Under the pieces are notes generated by a model. The model was given only the letters and a program-made list of their open reading frames with translations, ran no database searches and was not told the origin of the DNA. The position numbers were made by a program, and so were the translations under genes. Positions 8,695 through 16,987 of a stretch of DNA of 64,000 nt are shown piece after piece; the stretch's first letter is position 1; every line of letters starts with the position of its first letter. The stretch is from Streptomyces sp. Tue6028 (lineage in GTDB: Bacteria; Actinomycetota; Actinomycetes; Streptomycetales; Streptomycetaceae), in NCBI RefSeq assembly GCF_002300165.1, contig NZ_MLCE01000012.1, forward strand, positions 1-64,000, in the 5' to 3' direction.

Positions 8695-8772
8695 ATCCGC
8701 CCACCTGTGGACCCATTTCCTTATGCAGTCCCTATCCGCCCGCCTGTGGACCCATTTCCTTATGCAGTCCCT
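8695..8772. repeat. Two tandem copies of a 39-bp unit
   Basis: Units at 8695-8733 and 8734-8772 are directly adjacent and differ at one base. They fill much of the 194-bp gap between the response regulator stop and the start of the RND remnant. Each contains TGTGGACCCATTTCCTTATG, an AT-richer stretch than its surroundings. It may be a duplicated operator or promoter element for the exporter gene, or a simple replication-slippage duplication. Confidence 0.85.
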
Positions 8773-8801
8773 GCTCCAGGCGCAGTACGCAGGGGTGGAG
8801 C

Positions 8802-9485
8802 TCAGTCCACCCGTGGACGGACCAGCCCGGACTCGTACGCGATGACGACCAGCTGCGCCCGGTCGCGCGCGCCGAGCTTGGCCATGGCCCGGTTGACGTG
8901 CGTCTTCACCGTCAGCGGGCTGACTTCGAGGCGCTCGGCGATCTCGTCGTTGGAGTGACCGCCCGCCACCTGGACCAGCACCTCGCGCTCGCGCCCGGTC
9001 AGCGCGGCGAGCCGTTCGCCGCGGGCGGGGTCCCGCTCGTCGTCCGCGCCGTCGCCCTGGGCGAGGAACTTCGCGATCAGTCCCTTGGTGGCCGCCGGGG
9101 ACAGCAGCGCCTCGCCGCCGGCCGCGATCCGGACGGCGTTCAGGAGCTCCTCGGGCTCGGCCCCCTTGCCGAGGAAACCGGACGCGCCGGCCCGCAGCGA
9201 CTGCACCACGTACTCGTCGACCTCGAAGGTGGTCAGCATGACCACCCGTACGTGCGCGAGCCCCGGGTCGGCGGTGATCAGCCGGGTGGCGGCGAGACCG
9301 TCCGTGCCCGGCATCCGGATGTCCATCAGCACCACGTCCGCGCGCTCGTCGCGGGTGAGCCGCACCGCCTCCGCGCCGTCGGACGCCTCCCCCACGACCT
9401 CCATGTCGGGCTCGGAGTCGACGAGCACACGGAAGGCGCTGCGCAGCAGTGCCTGGTCGTCGGCGAGCACGACGCGGATGGTCAT
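8802..9485 (-). CDS. NarL/LuxR-type response regulator
   Basis: A 227-aa regulator with a receiver domain (1-120) and a LuxR-type helix-turn-helix (about 163-220, LTGREREVL ... LEVSPLTVKTHVNRAMAKL). The acidic pocket Asp9/Asp10, the phosphoacceptor Asp55 in VLMDIRMPG and Lys in the LGKGA loop are present. Its ATG overlaps the kinase stop as ATGA, so kinase and regulator are translationally coupled. The next leftward gene is the RND remnant, which suggests the pair controlled a drug or lipid exporter; that target is inferred. Confidence 0.94.
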   Translation of the reverse strand: MTIRVVLADDQALLRSAFRVLVDSEPDMEVVGEASDGAEAVRLTRDERADVVLMDIRMPGTDGLAATRLITADPGLAHVRVVMLTTFEVDEYVVQSLRAGASGFLGKGAEPEELLNAVRIAAGGEALLSPAATKGLIAKFLAQGDGADDERDPARGERLAALTGREREVLVQVAGGHSNDEIAERLEVSPLTVKTHVNRAMAKLGARDRAQLVVIAYESGLVRPRVD

Positions 9486-10756
9486 ACGGAGTCCCCCAGG
9501 GCAGGCGTGCGGTTCTTGACCGGAAGGATCGCATGGACCCGGAAGCCGCCTCCGTAGCGGGGACCGGCCGTGCAGCTGCCGCCGAGCGCGGTGACCCGCT
9601 CACGCATGCCGAGCAGCCCGTGGCCGCCGCCCTCCGCGGTCCCGTCGTGCGGGCCGGGTCCTTCCTCCGCGGCGGGGCCGCCGTCCCTGCCGGCTTCGCC
9701 GCCGCCTCCGGGCCCGCCGTCGAGGACCGTGACCTCCACGTTCGGTCCCACCCGTACGACGCTCACCTCGGCCTTCGCGTCCGGTCCGGCGTGCTTGCGC
9801 ACATTCGTCAGGGCTTCCTGGATGACGCGGTAGGCGGCGAGGTCGACGGCCGCGGGCAGGCTCAGGCCCTGGTCGCTGCGGGCCACCTCGACGGGCATGC
9901 CCGCGTTGCGGAAGGTGTCGGCGAGCTCGTCGAGCCGGGCGAGGCCGGGAGCGGGCTCGGTGGGCGCCTCGGGGTCCCCGGACTGCCTGAGCAGCCCCAC
10001 GGTGGCGCGGAGTTCGTTGAGCGCGGACCGGCTGGCCTCCCGCACATGGGCCAGGGCCTCCTTGGCCTGGTCGGGCCGCTTGTCCATGACGTGCGCGGCG
10101 ACTCCGGCCTGCACGTTGACGAGGGCGATGTGGTGGGCGACGACGTCGTGCAGGTCGCGGGCGATCCGCAGCCGCTCCTCGGCGACGCGGCGACGCGCCT
10201 CCTCCTCACGAGTGCGCTCGGCACGCTCGGCGCGCTCCCGGATCGCGTGCACGAAGGCACGCCGGCTGCGCACGGCGTCCCCCGCGGCGGCGGCCATGCC
10301 GGTCCAGGCGAAGATGCCGAGGTTCTCCTGCGCGTACCAGGGCATCGGGCCGGCGAGCATCGCGACCGCGGTCAGGACGGTCATGGTGACCAGCCCGACG
10401 CGCCAGGTCGTGGGGCGGTCGGTGGTCGAGGCCACCGTGTAGAGGGCGACGACGGCGGACATCGCCACGGGGGCGCGGGGATCGCCGGTCACCAGCTCGA
10501 CGAGGGAGAGGGCCACGGTGGCGGCGAGCACGGTCATCGGGGCGCGGCGGCGGAAGACCAGGGCCGCGGCGCCGAGCACCATCAGGGTGAGTCCGAGCGC
10601 GCCCGGGGTGCGGGCGCCCCAGCTCGCGCCGTTCTCGCCGTGCGGGTCGACGAACGAGCCCGCGACCATGCTGACGAGGACACCCGCGGCGAGGGCGGCG
10701 TCCAGGGCGAGGGGGTGCGCGCGGAGCCAGTCCCTCGTGCGCTCGATGGTGCTCAC
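9482..10756 (-). CDS. Sensor histidine kinase (HisKA_3 type) paired with the downstream regulator
   Basis: The 424-aa protein has four to five N-terminal membrane helices (about 20-145), a coiled linker rich in Arg/Glu, the dimerisation and phosphoacceptor box RDLHDVVAHH with His203, and a C-terminal ATPase domain with N-box NVRKHAG and GHGLLGMRERV. Glycine-rich low-complexity sequence interrupts the ATPase domain (GGPGGGGEAGRDGG). The start is taken as GTG 10756 because the frame upstream has no kinase-like sequence; the ribosome site is weak. It overlaps the response regulator by four bases. The signal sensed is unknown. Confidence 0.92.
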   Translation of the reverse strand: MSTIERTRDWLRAHPLALDAALAAGVLVSMVAGSFVDPHGENGASWGARTPGALGLTLMVLGAAALVFRRRAPMTVLAATVALSLVELVTGDPRAPVAMSAVVALYTVASTTDRPTTWRVGLVTMTVLTAVAMLAGPMPWYAQENLGIFAWTGMAAAAGDAVRSRRAFVHAIRERAERAERTREEEARRRVAEERLRIARDLHDVVAHHIALVNVQAGVAAHVMDKRPDQAKEALAHVREASRSALNELRATVGLLRQSGDPEAPTEPAPGLARLDELADTFRNAGMPVEVARSDQGLSLPAAVDLAAYRVIQEALTNVRKHAGPDAKAEVSVVRVGPNVEVTVLDGGPGGGGEAGRDGGPAAEEGPGPHDGTAEGGGHGLLGMRERVTALGGSCTAGPRYGGGFRVHAILPVKNRTPALGDSV

Positions 10757-11321
10757 GGCTTTACGGTACGGGGGCCCCGGCGGGCTTGGAACGGGTGCTG
10801 CCGCCGCGGGCTCCGGGACCCCGCCGGACGGAGCGCCGGACGCCACCCGTCATGCCGCCGGAGCAGGCGTGGGGCACCCGCCGACGCACCGCGGGAGGGG
10901 ACGCCGAAGGCCTGCGGTACGCCTGCCTGCCGGAGTACCGGCGGAATGCACGCGGGACCGCCGGAGGAAGCGCGCCGCGGGAGGAGCGGCGGGGCCCGCC
11001 GGACCCGCCTATGTACCGGCGCGGTGGCCGGGGGCGCGTCGGAGCAGGCGCCGGCTCCTGCAGGCGGAGGGGGGCGCGGACCCCGCCGACGTACCGCCGC
11101 GGTGAATGCCGCACGCCTGCCGGAGTGGACGCGGACGCCCGCCGGATGCAGGCGGAGTGCGCGCCGCGTGCCCGCGCGACGTGCTGCCGGAGCGAGTGCC
11201 GGGCCCCGGCCAGAATGCCGTCGGGCCCCGGAGCCGCCGCCCGGCCGCCGTCCTGCGGGCGGCCCGGCGGTCTCGGACGTCGGGCGGACGGCCGGAGCCC
11301 GCCCGTGGCGGTCCGTCCCGG
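10757..11321. other. Long GC-rich spacer with degenerate GCCGGA-type repetition
   Basis: This 565-bp gap between the histidine kinase start and the end of pspAA contains open frames on both strands, but none has a ribosome site or natural composition; translations are Arg/Pro/Gly-rich. Imperfectly repeated elements resembling TACCGGCGG / TACCGCCG recur (near 10938, 11013, 11092). I see no stem strong enough to call a terminator and no clear promoter. It is best read as non-coding or decayed sequence. Confidence 0.45.
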
Positions 11322-11600
11322 TCAGCCCGGAATCAGGCCGTCGTCGCTGAGCATCTCGCGGACCTCTTCGAGGGTCGCGTCGGGCGAGGGGAGGATCAGG
11401 TCCGACGGCTCCAGCGCGTCGTCGGGAAGCGGAGTGCCGAGGCGGTGCACCGCCTCCAGGAGGGCGACCAGGGTGCGGCGGAAGCCGGACTCGTCGCCGC
11501 CCTCCAGTTCGGTGAGCAGCTCGTCGTCCAGCTTGTTCAGTTCGGTGAGGTGGCCGTCGTCCAGCCTCACCTGCCCCTCCCCCATGATCCGTACGATCAT
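11322..11600 (-). CDS. pspAA: PspA-associated protein PspAA
   Basis: A 92-aa protein starting MIVRIMGEGQ with a C-terminal acidic helix, matching the small PspAA family encoded next to PspA in actinobacteria and other lineages. It lies 21 bp downstream of pspA on the same strand and is surely co-transcribed. PspAA is thought to work with PspA in envelope-stress responses; the exact biochemical role is not known. It has no membrane segment, so it is presumably cytoplasmic and recruited through PspA. Confidence 0.85.
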   Translation of the reverse strand: MIVRIMGEGQVRLDDGHLTELNKLDDELLTELEGGDESGFRRTLVALLEAVHRLGTPLPDDALEPSDLILPSPDATLEEVREMLSDDGLIPG

Positions 11601-11621
11601 GTCGCCCTCCTCAGGCGTGGG

Positions 11622-12443
11622 TCACTGCTTGTCGAAGCGGGGTGTGTCCTGCTGCTGCGACTGGGAGGACTGTCCGGTGCCGCCCTCGATCGCCTGCTGC
11701 GGAGAGGACCCTCCCCCAGTGCCAATAGCCTGGGAGGTGCCCCCAGCCAGCTCCGCCTTCATGCGCTGCAGTTCCAGCTCTACATCCGTACCACCGGAGA
11801 GCCGGTCCAGCTCGGCCTGGATGTCGTCCTTGGCCATGCCGGACTGGTCGTCGAGGGCACCGGAGGCGAGGAGCTCGTCGATGGCGCCGGCGCGCGCCTG
11901 GAGCTGCGCGGTCTTGTCCTCGGCGCGCTGGATGGCGAGGCCCACGTCGCCCATCTCCTCGGAGATGCCGGAGAAGGCCTCCCCGATCCGGGTCTGCGCC
12001 TGGGCCGCCGTGTACGTCGCCTTGATCGTCTCCTTCTTCGTACGGAAGGCGTCGACCTTGGCCTGGAGCCGCTGGGCCGCGAGGGTGAGCTTCTCCTCCT
12101 CGCCCTGGAGGGTCTGGTGCTGCGTCTCCAGGTCGGTCACCTGCTGCTGGAGGGCGGCCCGGCGGGACAGGGCCTCGCGGGCCAGGTCCTCACGGCCGAG
12201 GGCGAGCGCCTTGCGGCCCTGGTCCTCCAGCTTGGAGGACTGGTTCTGGAGCTGGTTGAGCTGCAGCTCCAGGCGCTTGCGGGAGGTCGCCACGTCGGCG
12301 ACGCCACGGCGCACCTTCTGCAGCAGCTCCAGCTGCTTCTGGTACGAGTAATCGAGGGTCTCGCGCGGGTCCTCGGCCCGGTCAAGGGCCTTGTTCGCCT
12401 TCGCGCGGAAGATCATCCCCATACGCTTCATGACACCGCTCAT
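11622..12443 (-). CDS. pspA: Phage shock protein A (PspA/IM30 family)
   Basis: PspA forms ESCRT-III-like assemblies on the inner face of the membrane and protects it under stress. The 273-aa protein is almost entirely helical coiled coil (about 20-215, rich in Gln, Leu, Lys and Glu), followed by a flexible Gly/Ser/Gln-rich tail. ATG at 12443 starts the conserved MSGVMKRMGMIFRAKANKAL amphipathic N-terminus; the in-frame region upstream is not PspA-like. GAAGGGGG lies about 12 nt upstream. pspAA follows directly. htpX and pspAB, often linked to pspA in other bacteria, are 44 kb away in this window. Confidence 0.95.
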   Translation of the reverse strand: MSGVMKRMGMIFRAKANKALDRAEDPRETLDYSYQKQLELLQKVRRGVADVATSRKRLELQLNQLQNQSSKLEDQGRKALALGREDLAREALSRRAALQQQVTDLETQHQTLQGEEEKLTLAAQRLQAKVDAFRTKKETIKATYTAAQAQTRIGEAFSGISEEMGDVGLAIQRAEDKTAQLQARAGAIDELLASGALDDQSGMAKDDIQAELDRLSGGTDVELELQRMKAELAGGTSQAIGTGGGSSPQQAIEGGTGQSSQSQQQDTPRFDKQ

Positions 12444-12705
12444 GGGCTTCGCGCGCCCCCTTCTGACGGACTCCAGCTCCAGGTACTGCAACAGAACCCA
12501 CAGTACGGGCCCTGCATCCATTACCGCACTGTTCGGGGACGGATGCGCTCATCCCCAAGGACGACTGCGTACGGCACCGCTCCGGCGTAGGGAGTAGGTG
12601 GCACTCGGGGTCGGCCCGGGCACAACGTCCCCTCTGTCCCACTACAGACGTACGGTGTTGCCGGATCGTTCCCCACTCGCACGACGTCCATGCCCGCGAA
12701 CCCCG

Positions 12706-12711
12706 TACCCT
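12706..12711 (+). promoter_or_regulatory. -10 box of a probable leaderless promoter
   Basis: TACCCT ends eight nt before the GTG start of the DUF3043 gene and there is no ribosome site between them. This spacing is that expected when transcription starts at the initiation codon. No clear -35 is seen. Confidence 0.5.
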
Positions 12712-12719
12712 TGGGTTTT

Positions 12720-13316
12720 GTGTTCCGTAGCCGTGCCAAGGAAGAGAAGGCCCCCGCCGACAAGGCGCCGGTGACCGACTCCAAGCAGCCCCGTGACCCG
12801 CAGGCCCCCAAGGGTCGCCCCACGCCCAAGCGCAGTGAGGCCCAGACCCAGCGCCGCAGCGTCGCCAATACGCCGACGACGCGCAAGGAGGCGGCCAAGC
12901 GGCAGCGCGACGACCGCCGCGCCGCGATGGAGCGGCAGCGCCAGGCGCTGGCCAGCGGCGACGAGCGTTACCTGCCCGCCCGCGACAAGGGGCCGGTGCG
13001 CCGCTTCGCGCGCGATTTCGTGGACTCGCGGTTCTGCATCGCCGAGTTCTTCCTGCCGCTGGCGGTGGTCATCCTCGTCCTCAGCATGGTGCGGGTCGGC
13101 TCGCTCCAGAACATCGCGCTGCTGCTCTGGCTGGTCGTGATCGTGCTGATCGTGCTCGACTCGATCGGCATCGCGTTCCGTCTGAAGAAGCAGCTCAACA
13201 CCCGCTTCCCGGACCAGCCCAAGAAGGGCGCGGTCCCCTACGCGCTGATGCGCACCCTCCAGATGCGTCGACTCCGGCTGCCGAAGCCGCAGGTCAAGCG
13301 CGGAGAGCGGCCCTGA
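12720..13316 (+). CDS. DUF3043 membrane protein
   Basis: A 198-aa protein with a long, highly charged, Lys/Arg-rich N-terminal region (1-95), two membrane helices (about 113-127 and 132-152) and a basic C-terminus. This layout matches the actinobacterial DUF3043 family of unknown function. GTG at 12720 (VFRSRAKEEK) is preferred over an upstream ATG because related proteins start at MFRSRAK in my recollection and a -10 box fits a leaderless start. Its stop overlaps the apparent CTG start of the methyltransferase gene. Confidence 0.85.
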   Translation: MFRSRAKEEKAPADKAPVTDSKQPRDPQAPKGRPTPKRSEAQTQRRSVANTPTTRKEAAKRQRDDRRAAMERQRQALASGDERYLPARDKGPVRRFARDFVDSRFCIAEFFLPLAVVILVLSMVRVGSLQNIALLLWLVVIVLIVLDSIGIAFRLKKQLNTRFPDQPKKGAVPYALMRTLQMRRLRLPKPQVKRGERP

Positions 13317-14101
13317 GCACGACGTCTTTCTCCGGGGGCGCGGCGGACGCCTGGCTGAACAAGCTGGGTGCCCTGCGTGATGTCGTACGACAGGAGCTGG
13401 TGGCCCGGCAGCTCGACGAGCAGATAGCCGGACGCTTCCCGGTGGGGCAGCGGCTGCGGGTCCTCGACGTCGGGATGGGCCAGGGCACGCAGGCGCTGCG
13501 GCTGGCCCGTGCCGGTCATCAGGTGACCGGGCTCGAACAGGACGCGACGATGCTGGCCGTGGCCCGTGAGGCGCTGGCCGCCGAGCCCGAGGGCATCCGC
13601 GGCCGGGTCCGCCTCATCGAGGGCGACGGCCGGGAGACGGGTGTCCACTTCCTGCCGGGCAGCTTCGACGTGGTGCTGTGCCACGGCGTCCTGATGTACG
13701 TCGAGGAGCCGGACGCGCTGCTGGCGGGTCTGGCCCGGATGCTGGCGCCCGGCGGGCTGCTCTCGCTGCTCGTCCGCAACGCCGACGCGCTGGCGATGCG
13801 CCCCGGTCTGTCCGGGGACTGGGGGACGACGCTGACCGCGTTCGACACCACCGCCTACACCAACCGGCTCGGGCTCGACGTCCGTGCCGACCGGCTCGCC
13901 ACGCTGACGGCGACGCTCGCCGGGATCGGGGCGCCGCTGCACGCCTGGTACGGGGTGCGGGTCTTCACGGACACGGCGGCGGACGGGGCGGCCGTTCCAC
14001 CGGACGTGGAGACGCTGCTGAATTGCGAGGAGCGGGCCGGGCGGACCGATCCCTACCGTCGGGTGGCGGCACTGCTGCACCTGTGCGGAGTGCGTGGCTG
14101 A
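13313..14101 (+). CDS. SAM-dependent methyltransferase, probable CTG start
   Basis: A class I methyltransferase of about 262 aa. The SAM-binding motif I is VLDVGMGQGTQALRLARAGH, followed by the acidic post-II residue in GLEQD and the VLCHGVLMYV segment. Coding sequence continues upstream of the first GTG in frame (13400) with conserved-looking residues (STTSFSGGAADAWLNKLGAL), and no ATG, GTG or TTG is in frame there. CTG at 13313 overlaps the previous stop codon as CTGA and has GGAGAG five nt upstream, exactly where a coupled ATGA or GTGA start would sit. The substrate is unknown. Confidence 0.82.
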   Translation: MSTTSFSGGAADAWLNKLGALRDVVRQELVARQLDEQIAGRFPVGQRLRVLDVGMGQGTQALRLARAGHQVTGLEQDATMLAVAREALAAEPEGIRGRVRLIEGDGRETGVHFLPGSFDVVLCHGVLMYVEEPDALLAGLARMLAPGGLLSLLVRNADALAMRPGLSGDWGTTLTAFDTTAYTNRLGLDVRADRLATLTATLAGIGAPLHAWYGVRVFTDTAADGAAVPPDVETLLNCEERAGRTDPYRRVAALLHLCGVRG

Positions 14102-14161
14102 CCGACCCGTTCGGGTGCGCATCACGGGTCGGCCCGCAAGCCCAAAAGGGACACTTCAGGC

Positions 14162-15259
14162 ATGGCCGATTCCCGTGGCGCCGCCCGCACACCCACCCGT
14201 GCCCGTACTCCCCGCATCGTCGCGCCCCTGACCGCTCTCGTCCTGCCGGCCGTGCTGCTCTCCGGCTGCACCGGCGACTCCGCCTCCGCCACGAAGGACG
14301 GCATCACCACGCAGGCGCAGGCCCAGACGCCGCGCGTGAGCAACGACCTCCAGGACGACTACCTGAAGGTGATCAGGAACGTCCTCCCGTCGGTGGTGCA
14401 GATCCAGGCGTCCAAGGATCTCGGGTCGGGCGTCGTGTACGACGACAAGGGGCACATCGTCACCAACGCGCATGTGATCGGGAACGAGAAGACGTTCAAG
14501 GTCACCATCGCCAGCGACAAGGACGAGCTGACGGCGAGGCTCGTCTACACCTACCCGGAACAGGACCTGGCGGTCGTCGAGCTGGACAAGGTGCCCGCCG
14601 GGCTGAAGCCCGCCGTGTTCGGGGACTCGACGAAGGTCGAGGTCGGCCAGATCGTGCTGGCGATGGGGTCTCCGCTCGGCCTGTCGTCCAGCGTGACCCA
14701 GGGAATCGTGTCCGCGATCGGACGCACCGTCAGCGAGGGCGGCGGCGACGGCGGTACGGGGGCGACGATCGCGAACATGGTGCAGACGTCGGCGGCGATC
14801 AACCCCGGCAACAGCGGCGGGGCGCTGGTGAACCTGGACGGCCAGGTCATCGGCATCCCCACGCTCGCGGCCGTCTCCCAGGACCTCGGCGGGGCGGCGC
14901 CCGGCATCGGCTTCGCGATCCCCGCCTCCACGGTGAAGACGATCGCGGACCAGATCGTCAGGTCCGGCAGGGTCACCGACTCGGGCCGGGCCGCGCTCGG
15001 CGTCACGGGCCGCACGGTCGTCAACGACAACTACCAGCCCGTGGGCGTCGCCGTGGCCGGCGTGACGAGCGGGGGCGCGGCCGACAGGGCGGGCATCCGG
15101 GCCGGTGACGTCATCACCGGGATCGGCGACGAGGAGATCAGCACGATCACCTCGCTCGCCGAGGCGCTCGCCGGCCTGAGGCCGGGCGACCGCACGAAGG
15201 TGACCTTCGTGCGGAACAACCACGAGGAGACGGTCGAGGTGACGCTGGGCGAGCAGTAG
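14162..15259 (+). CDS. Secreted lipoprotein HtrA-like serine protease with PDZ domain
   Basis: The 365-aa protein has a lipoprotein signal (lipobox LLSGC near residue 38), a trypsin-like domain (about 65-260) and a C-terminal PDZ domain (about 275-360). The catalytic triad is His104 (TNAHV), Asp135 (QDLAVVEL) and Ser218 (PGNSGG). Such proteases handle misfolded proteins outside the membrane. It is 60 bp downstream of the methyltransferase and may share its transcript. AAAAGGGAC precedes the ATG. A hairpin terminator follows at 15411-15439. Confidence 0.93.
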   Translation: MADSRGAARTPTRARTPRIVAPLTALVLPAVLLSGCTGDSASATKDGITTQAQAQTPRVSNDLQDDYLKVIRNVLPSVVQIQASKDLGSGVVYDDKGHIVTNAHVIGNEKTFKVTIASDKDELTARLVYTYPEQDLAVVELDKVPAGLKPAVFGDSTKVEVGQIVLAMGSPLGLSSSVTQGIVSAIGRTVSEGGGDGGTGATIANMVQTSAAINPGNSGGALVNLDGQVIGIPTLAAVSQDLGGAAPGIGFAIPASTVKTIADQIVRSGRVTDSGRAALGVTGRTVVNDNYQPVGVAVAGVTSGGAADRAGIRAGDVITGIGDEEISTITSLAEALAGLRPGDRTKVTFVRNNHEETVEVTLGEQ

Positions 15260-15306
15260 GCCCGGGCCTCGGACGCGTGAGGTCGGGCGGGCACTCAGCG
15301 CAGGGC

Positions 15307-15358
15307 CGAGAGCCTTCGAGCGCCCTTGGTACGGGGGGCGAGAGCATTCGAGCGCCCT
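15307..15358. repeat. Pair of 20-bp direct repeats
   Basis: CGAGAGCCTTCGAGCGCCCT at 15307-15326 recurs at 15339-15358 with one change, a 32-bp period. It lies in the untranslated region between the HtrA-like gene and its terminator. No function is evident. Confidence 0.7.
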
Positions 15359-15410
15359 GAGCGCGGGGGCGGGAGCCTTGGGGCGGACGGGACTGCCGCG
15401 CCGACCGGGA

Positions 15411-15439
15411 GGGTTGCCGGGGTGCTGCCCCGGCAACCC
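15411..15439. terminator. Hairpin terminator between convergent genes
   Basis: Perfect 12-bp stem, GGGTTGCCGGGG (15411-15422) with its complement at 15428-15439, and a five-nt loop. It lies between the HtrA-like gene and the convergent 70-aa gene and can end transcription from both sides. Confidence 0.75.
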
Positions 15440-15447
15440 CGACCGGC

Positions 15448-15660
15448 CTACTCCGGATCGGCGTGCAGACTCATCGGTCCGTAGATCTGCGTGCTGTCCT
15501 CGAAGAGGAACACCTGGTCGGCGCCACCCTCCACGAGGTCCTTCCACACCTCACCGATCCAGGACTCGGCGTCCCCCTGCGTGGTGAACTCCTCGGGCTG
15601 CACCGCGGGTTGGACCTCTGTCCCGTCGGACTTCTCGAACCGCCACGTCCATGCCGCCAT
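15448..15660 (-). CDS. Small conserved hypothetical protein (70 aa)
   Basis: A compact acidic protein starting MAAWTWRFEKSDGTEVQP. It has no membrane segment and several aromatic residues, so it is likely a soluble folded domain. ATG at 15660 is chosen over an in-frame ATG ten codons upstream because GGAGG lies five nt before it. It is divergent from cobU. The family looks like a common small Streptomyces protein of unknown function. Confidence 0.8.
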   Translation of the reverse strand: MAAWTWRFEKSDGTEVQPAVQPEEFTTQGDAESWIGEVWKDLVEGGADQVFLFEDSTQIYGPMSLHADPE

Positions 15661-15773
15661 GTACGCCTCCAAGATGTGAGCACACTGCACAGCGGAAGCC
15701 GGACAAGATCCGGCTCCAGCCCGAAGCCTAGCCGGACGCGCAGGACCTGCGGGGACACGGAAAAATCAATGTC

Positions 15774-16973
15774 GTGGAACTGACTCTGCTCGGCACCGGC
15801 GCCCCCGAGGGACTGCCCCGCCCCGACTGTCCCTGCGCGTCCTGCGCGACCGCGCTCGGCGAGAACGCGCGGGCGGCGACCGCGCTGCTCGTGGACGGCA
15901 CCCTCCTTCTCGACCTCACACCCGGCGCCGCGTTCGCGGCCGCCCGCGCCGGGCACTCACTGGGCGGCGTACGGCAGGTGCTGCTCTCGCACCCGCACGA
16001 CGGACCCCCCGTCGAGGTGCCGGCCGGACTGCCGCAGCCCGGCCGGGTGCCCGACGGGCGGGAGTTGGCGCTGCTGACCGGGCACCGGGTGCGGGCGGTG
16101 GCGATGGACGCGCCCGGCACGGGGTACGCGGTGACCGGGCCGGACGGACAGCGGCTGCTGTACCTGCCGCCGGGCGCGGCGCCCGCCGGGCTCGACGCAC
16201 GGACCGACGCGTACGACATGGTGCTCGCCGACGTCGTGGGACGCCCCGACGCCCTGGCGAAGCTGCGCGCGGCCGGTGCGGTCGGCCCGACGACGGACGT
16301 GATCGCCGTGCATCTCGACCACGAGGTGCCGCCGGGGCCCGAGCTGCGGCGCCGGCTCGCGGCGGCCGGCGCCCGGGCGGTACCGGACGGCACCACCCTC
16401 GACGTGGGCGTCTACGAGGACGTACCGGACGTGCCGCGCCGCACCCTGGTCCTCGGCGGCGCGCGTTCCGGCAAGTCCGTCGAGGCCGAGCGGCGCCTGG
16501 AGTCCTTCCCCGACGTCCTGTACGTCGCGACGGGCGGCACCCGCGACGGGGACGCCGAGTGGGCGTCCCGGGTCAGCGTCCACCGCGACCGGCGCCCCGC
16601 GTCCTGGCGCACCACCGAGACCTGCGACCTCGTCCCCCTGCTCGCCGAGGACGGCCCGCCGCTGCTCGTCGACTGTCTGTCGCTGTGGCTGACGGACGCG
16701 ATGGACTCCGTGAACGCCTGGGACGACGCGGACTGGGCCGACGACGGCGAACGTGAGCTGCGTGCCCGCGTCGAGGAACTCGTCGACGCGGTCCGCCGTA
16801 CCCGCCGCACGGTGGTCGCGGTCTCCAACGAGGTCGGCTCCGGCATCGTCCCGGCCACCGCGTCCGGCCGCCGCTACCGCGACGAACTCGGGCGTCTGAA
16901 CGCGGCGTTCGCCGGTGAGTGCGAGCACGTGCTGCTCGTCGTGGCGGGACAGTCCCTGACGCTGCGCGGCTGA
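15774..16973 (+). CDS. cobU: Bifunctional adenosylcobinamide kinase/guanylyltransferase with N-terminal metallo-beta-lactamase-like domain
   Basis: The C-terminal half (about 222-399) is a complete CobU: P-loop GGARSGKS, then the HRDRRP segment that carries the guanylylated histidine region, and NEVGSGIVP. It phosphorylates adenosylcobinamide and transfers GMP to it during cobalamin assembly. The N-terminal ~215 residues resemble a PhnP-like metallo-beta-lactamase fold: LLGTGAPEGLPRPDCPCASC with a CxxC-type pair, and HPHDGPP where an HxHxDH motif would be. The metal site looks incomplete. The GTG start has no clear ribosome site. cobT and cobS are nearby but separated by other genes. Confidence 0.92.
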   Translation: MELTLLGTGAPEGLPRPDCPCASCATALGENARAATALLVDGTLLLDLTPGAAFAAARAGHSLGGVRQVLLSHPHDGPPVEVPAGLPQPGRVPDGRELALLTGHRVRAVAMDAPGTGYAVTGPDGQRLLYLPPGAAPAGLDARTDAYDMVLADVVGRPDALAKLRAAGAVGPTTDVIAVHLDHEVPPGPELRRRLAAAGARAVPDGTTLDVGVYEDVPDVPRRTLVLGGARSGKSVEAERRLESFPDVLYVATGGTRDGDAEWASRVSVHRDRRPASWRTTETCDLVPLLAEDGPPLLVDCLSLWLTDAMDSVNAWDDADWADDGERELRARVEELVDAVRRTRRTVVAVSNEVGSGIVPATASGRRYRDELGRLNAAFAGECEHVLLVVAGQSLTLRG

Positions 16974-16987
16974 CCGCGGACCGCGGC

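Noticed and set aside
10786..12351. 521-codon + strand frame over pspA and the spacer
   Set aside because: Antisense to pspA and low complexity; does not continue any recognised domain.
15661..15773. Cobalamin riboswitch before cobU (also looked before cobT and cobS)
   Set aside because: No B12-box-like sequence or long structured leader is visible, and cobT and cobS appear leaderless.
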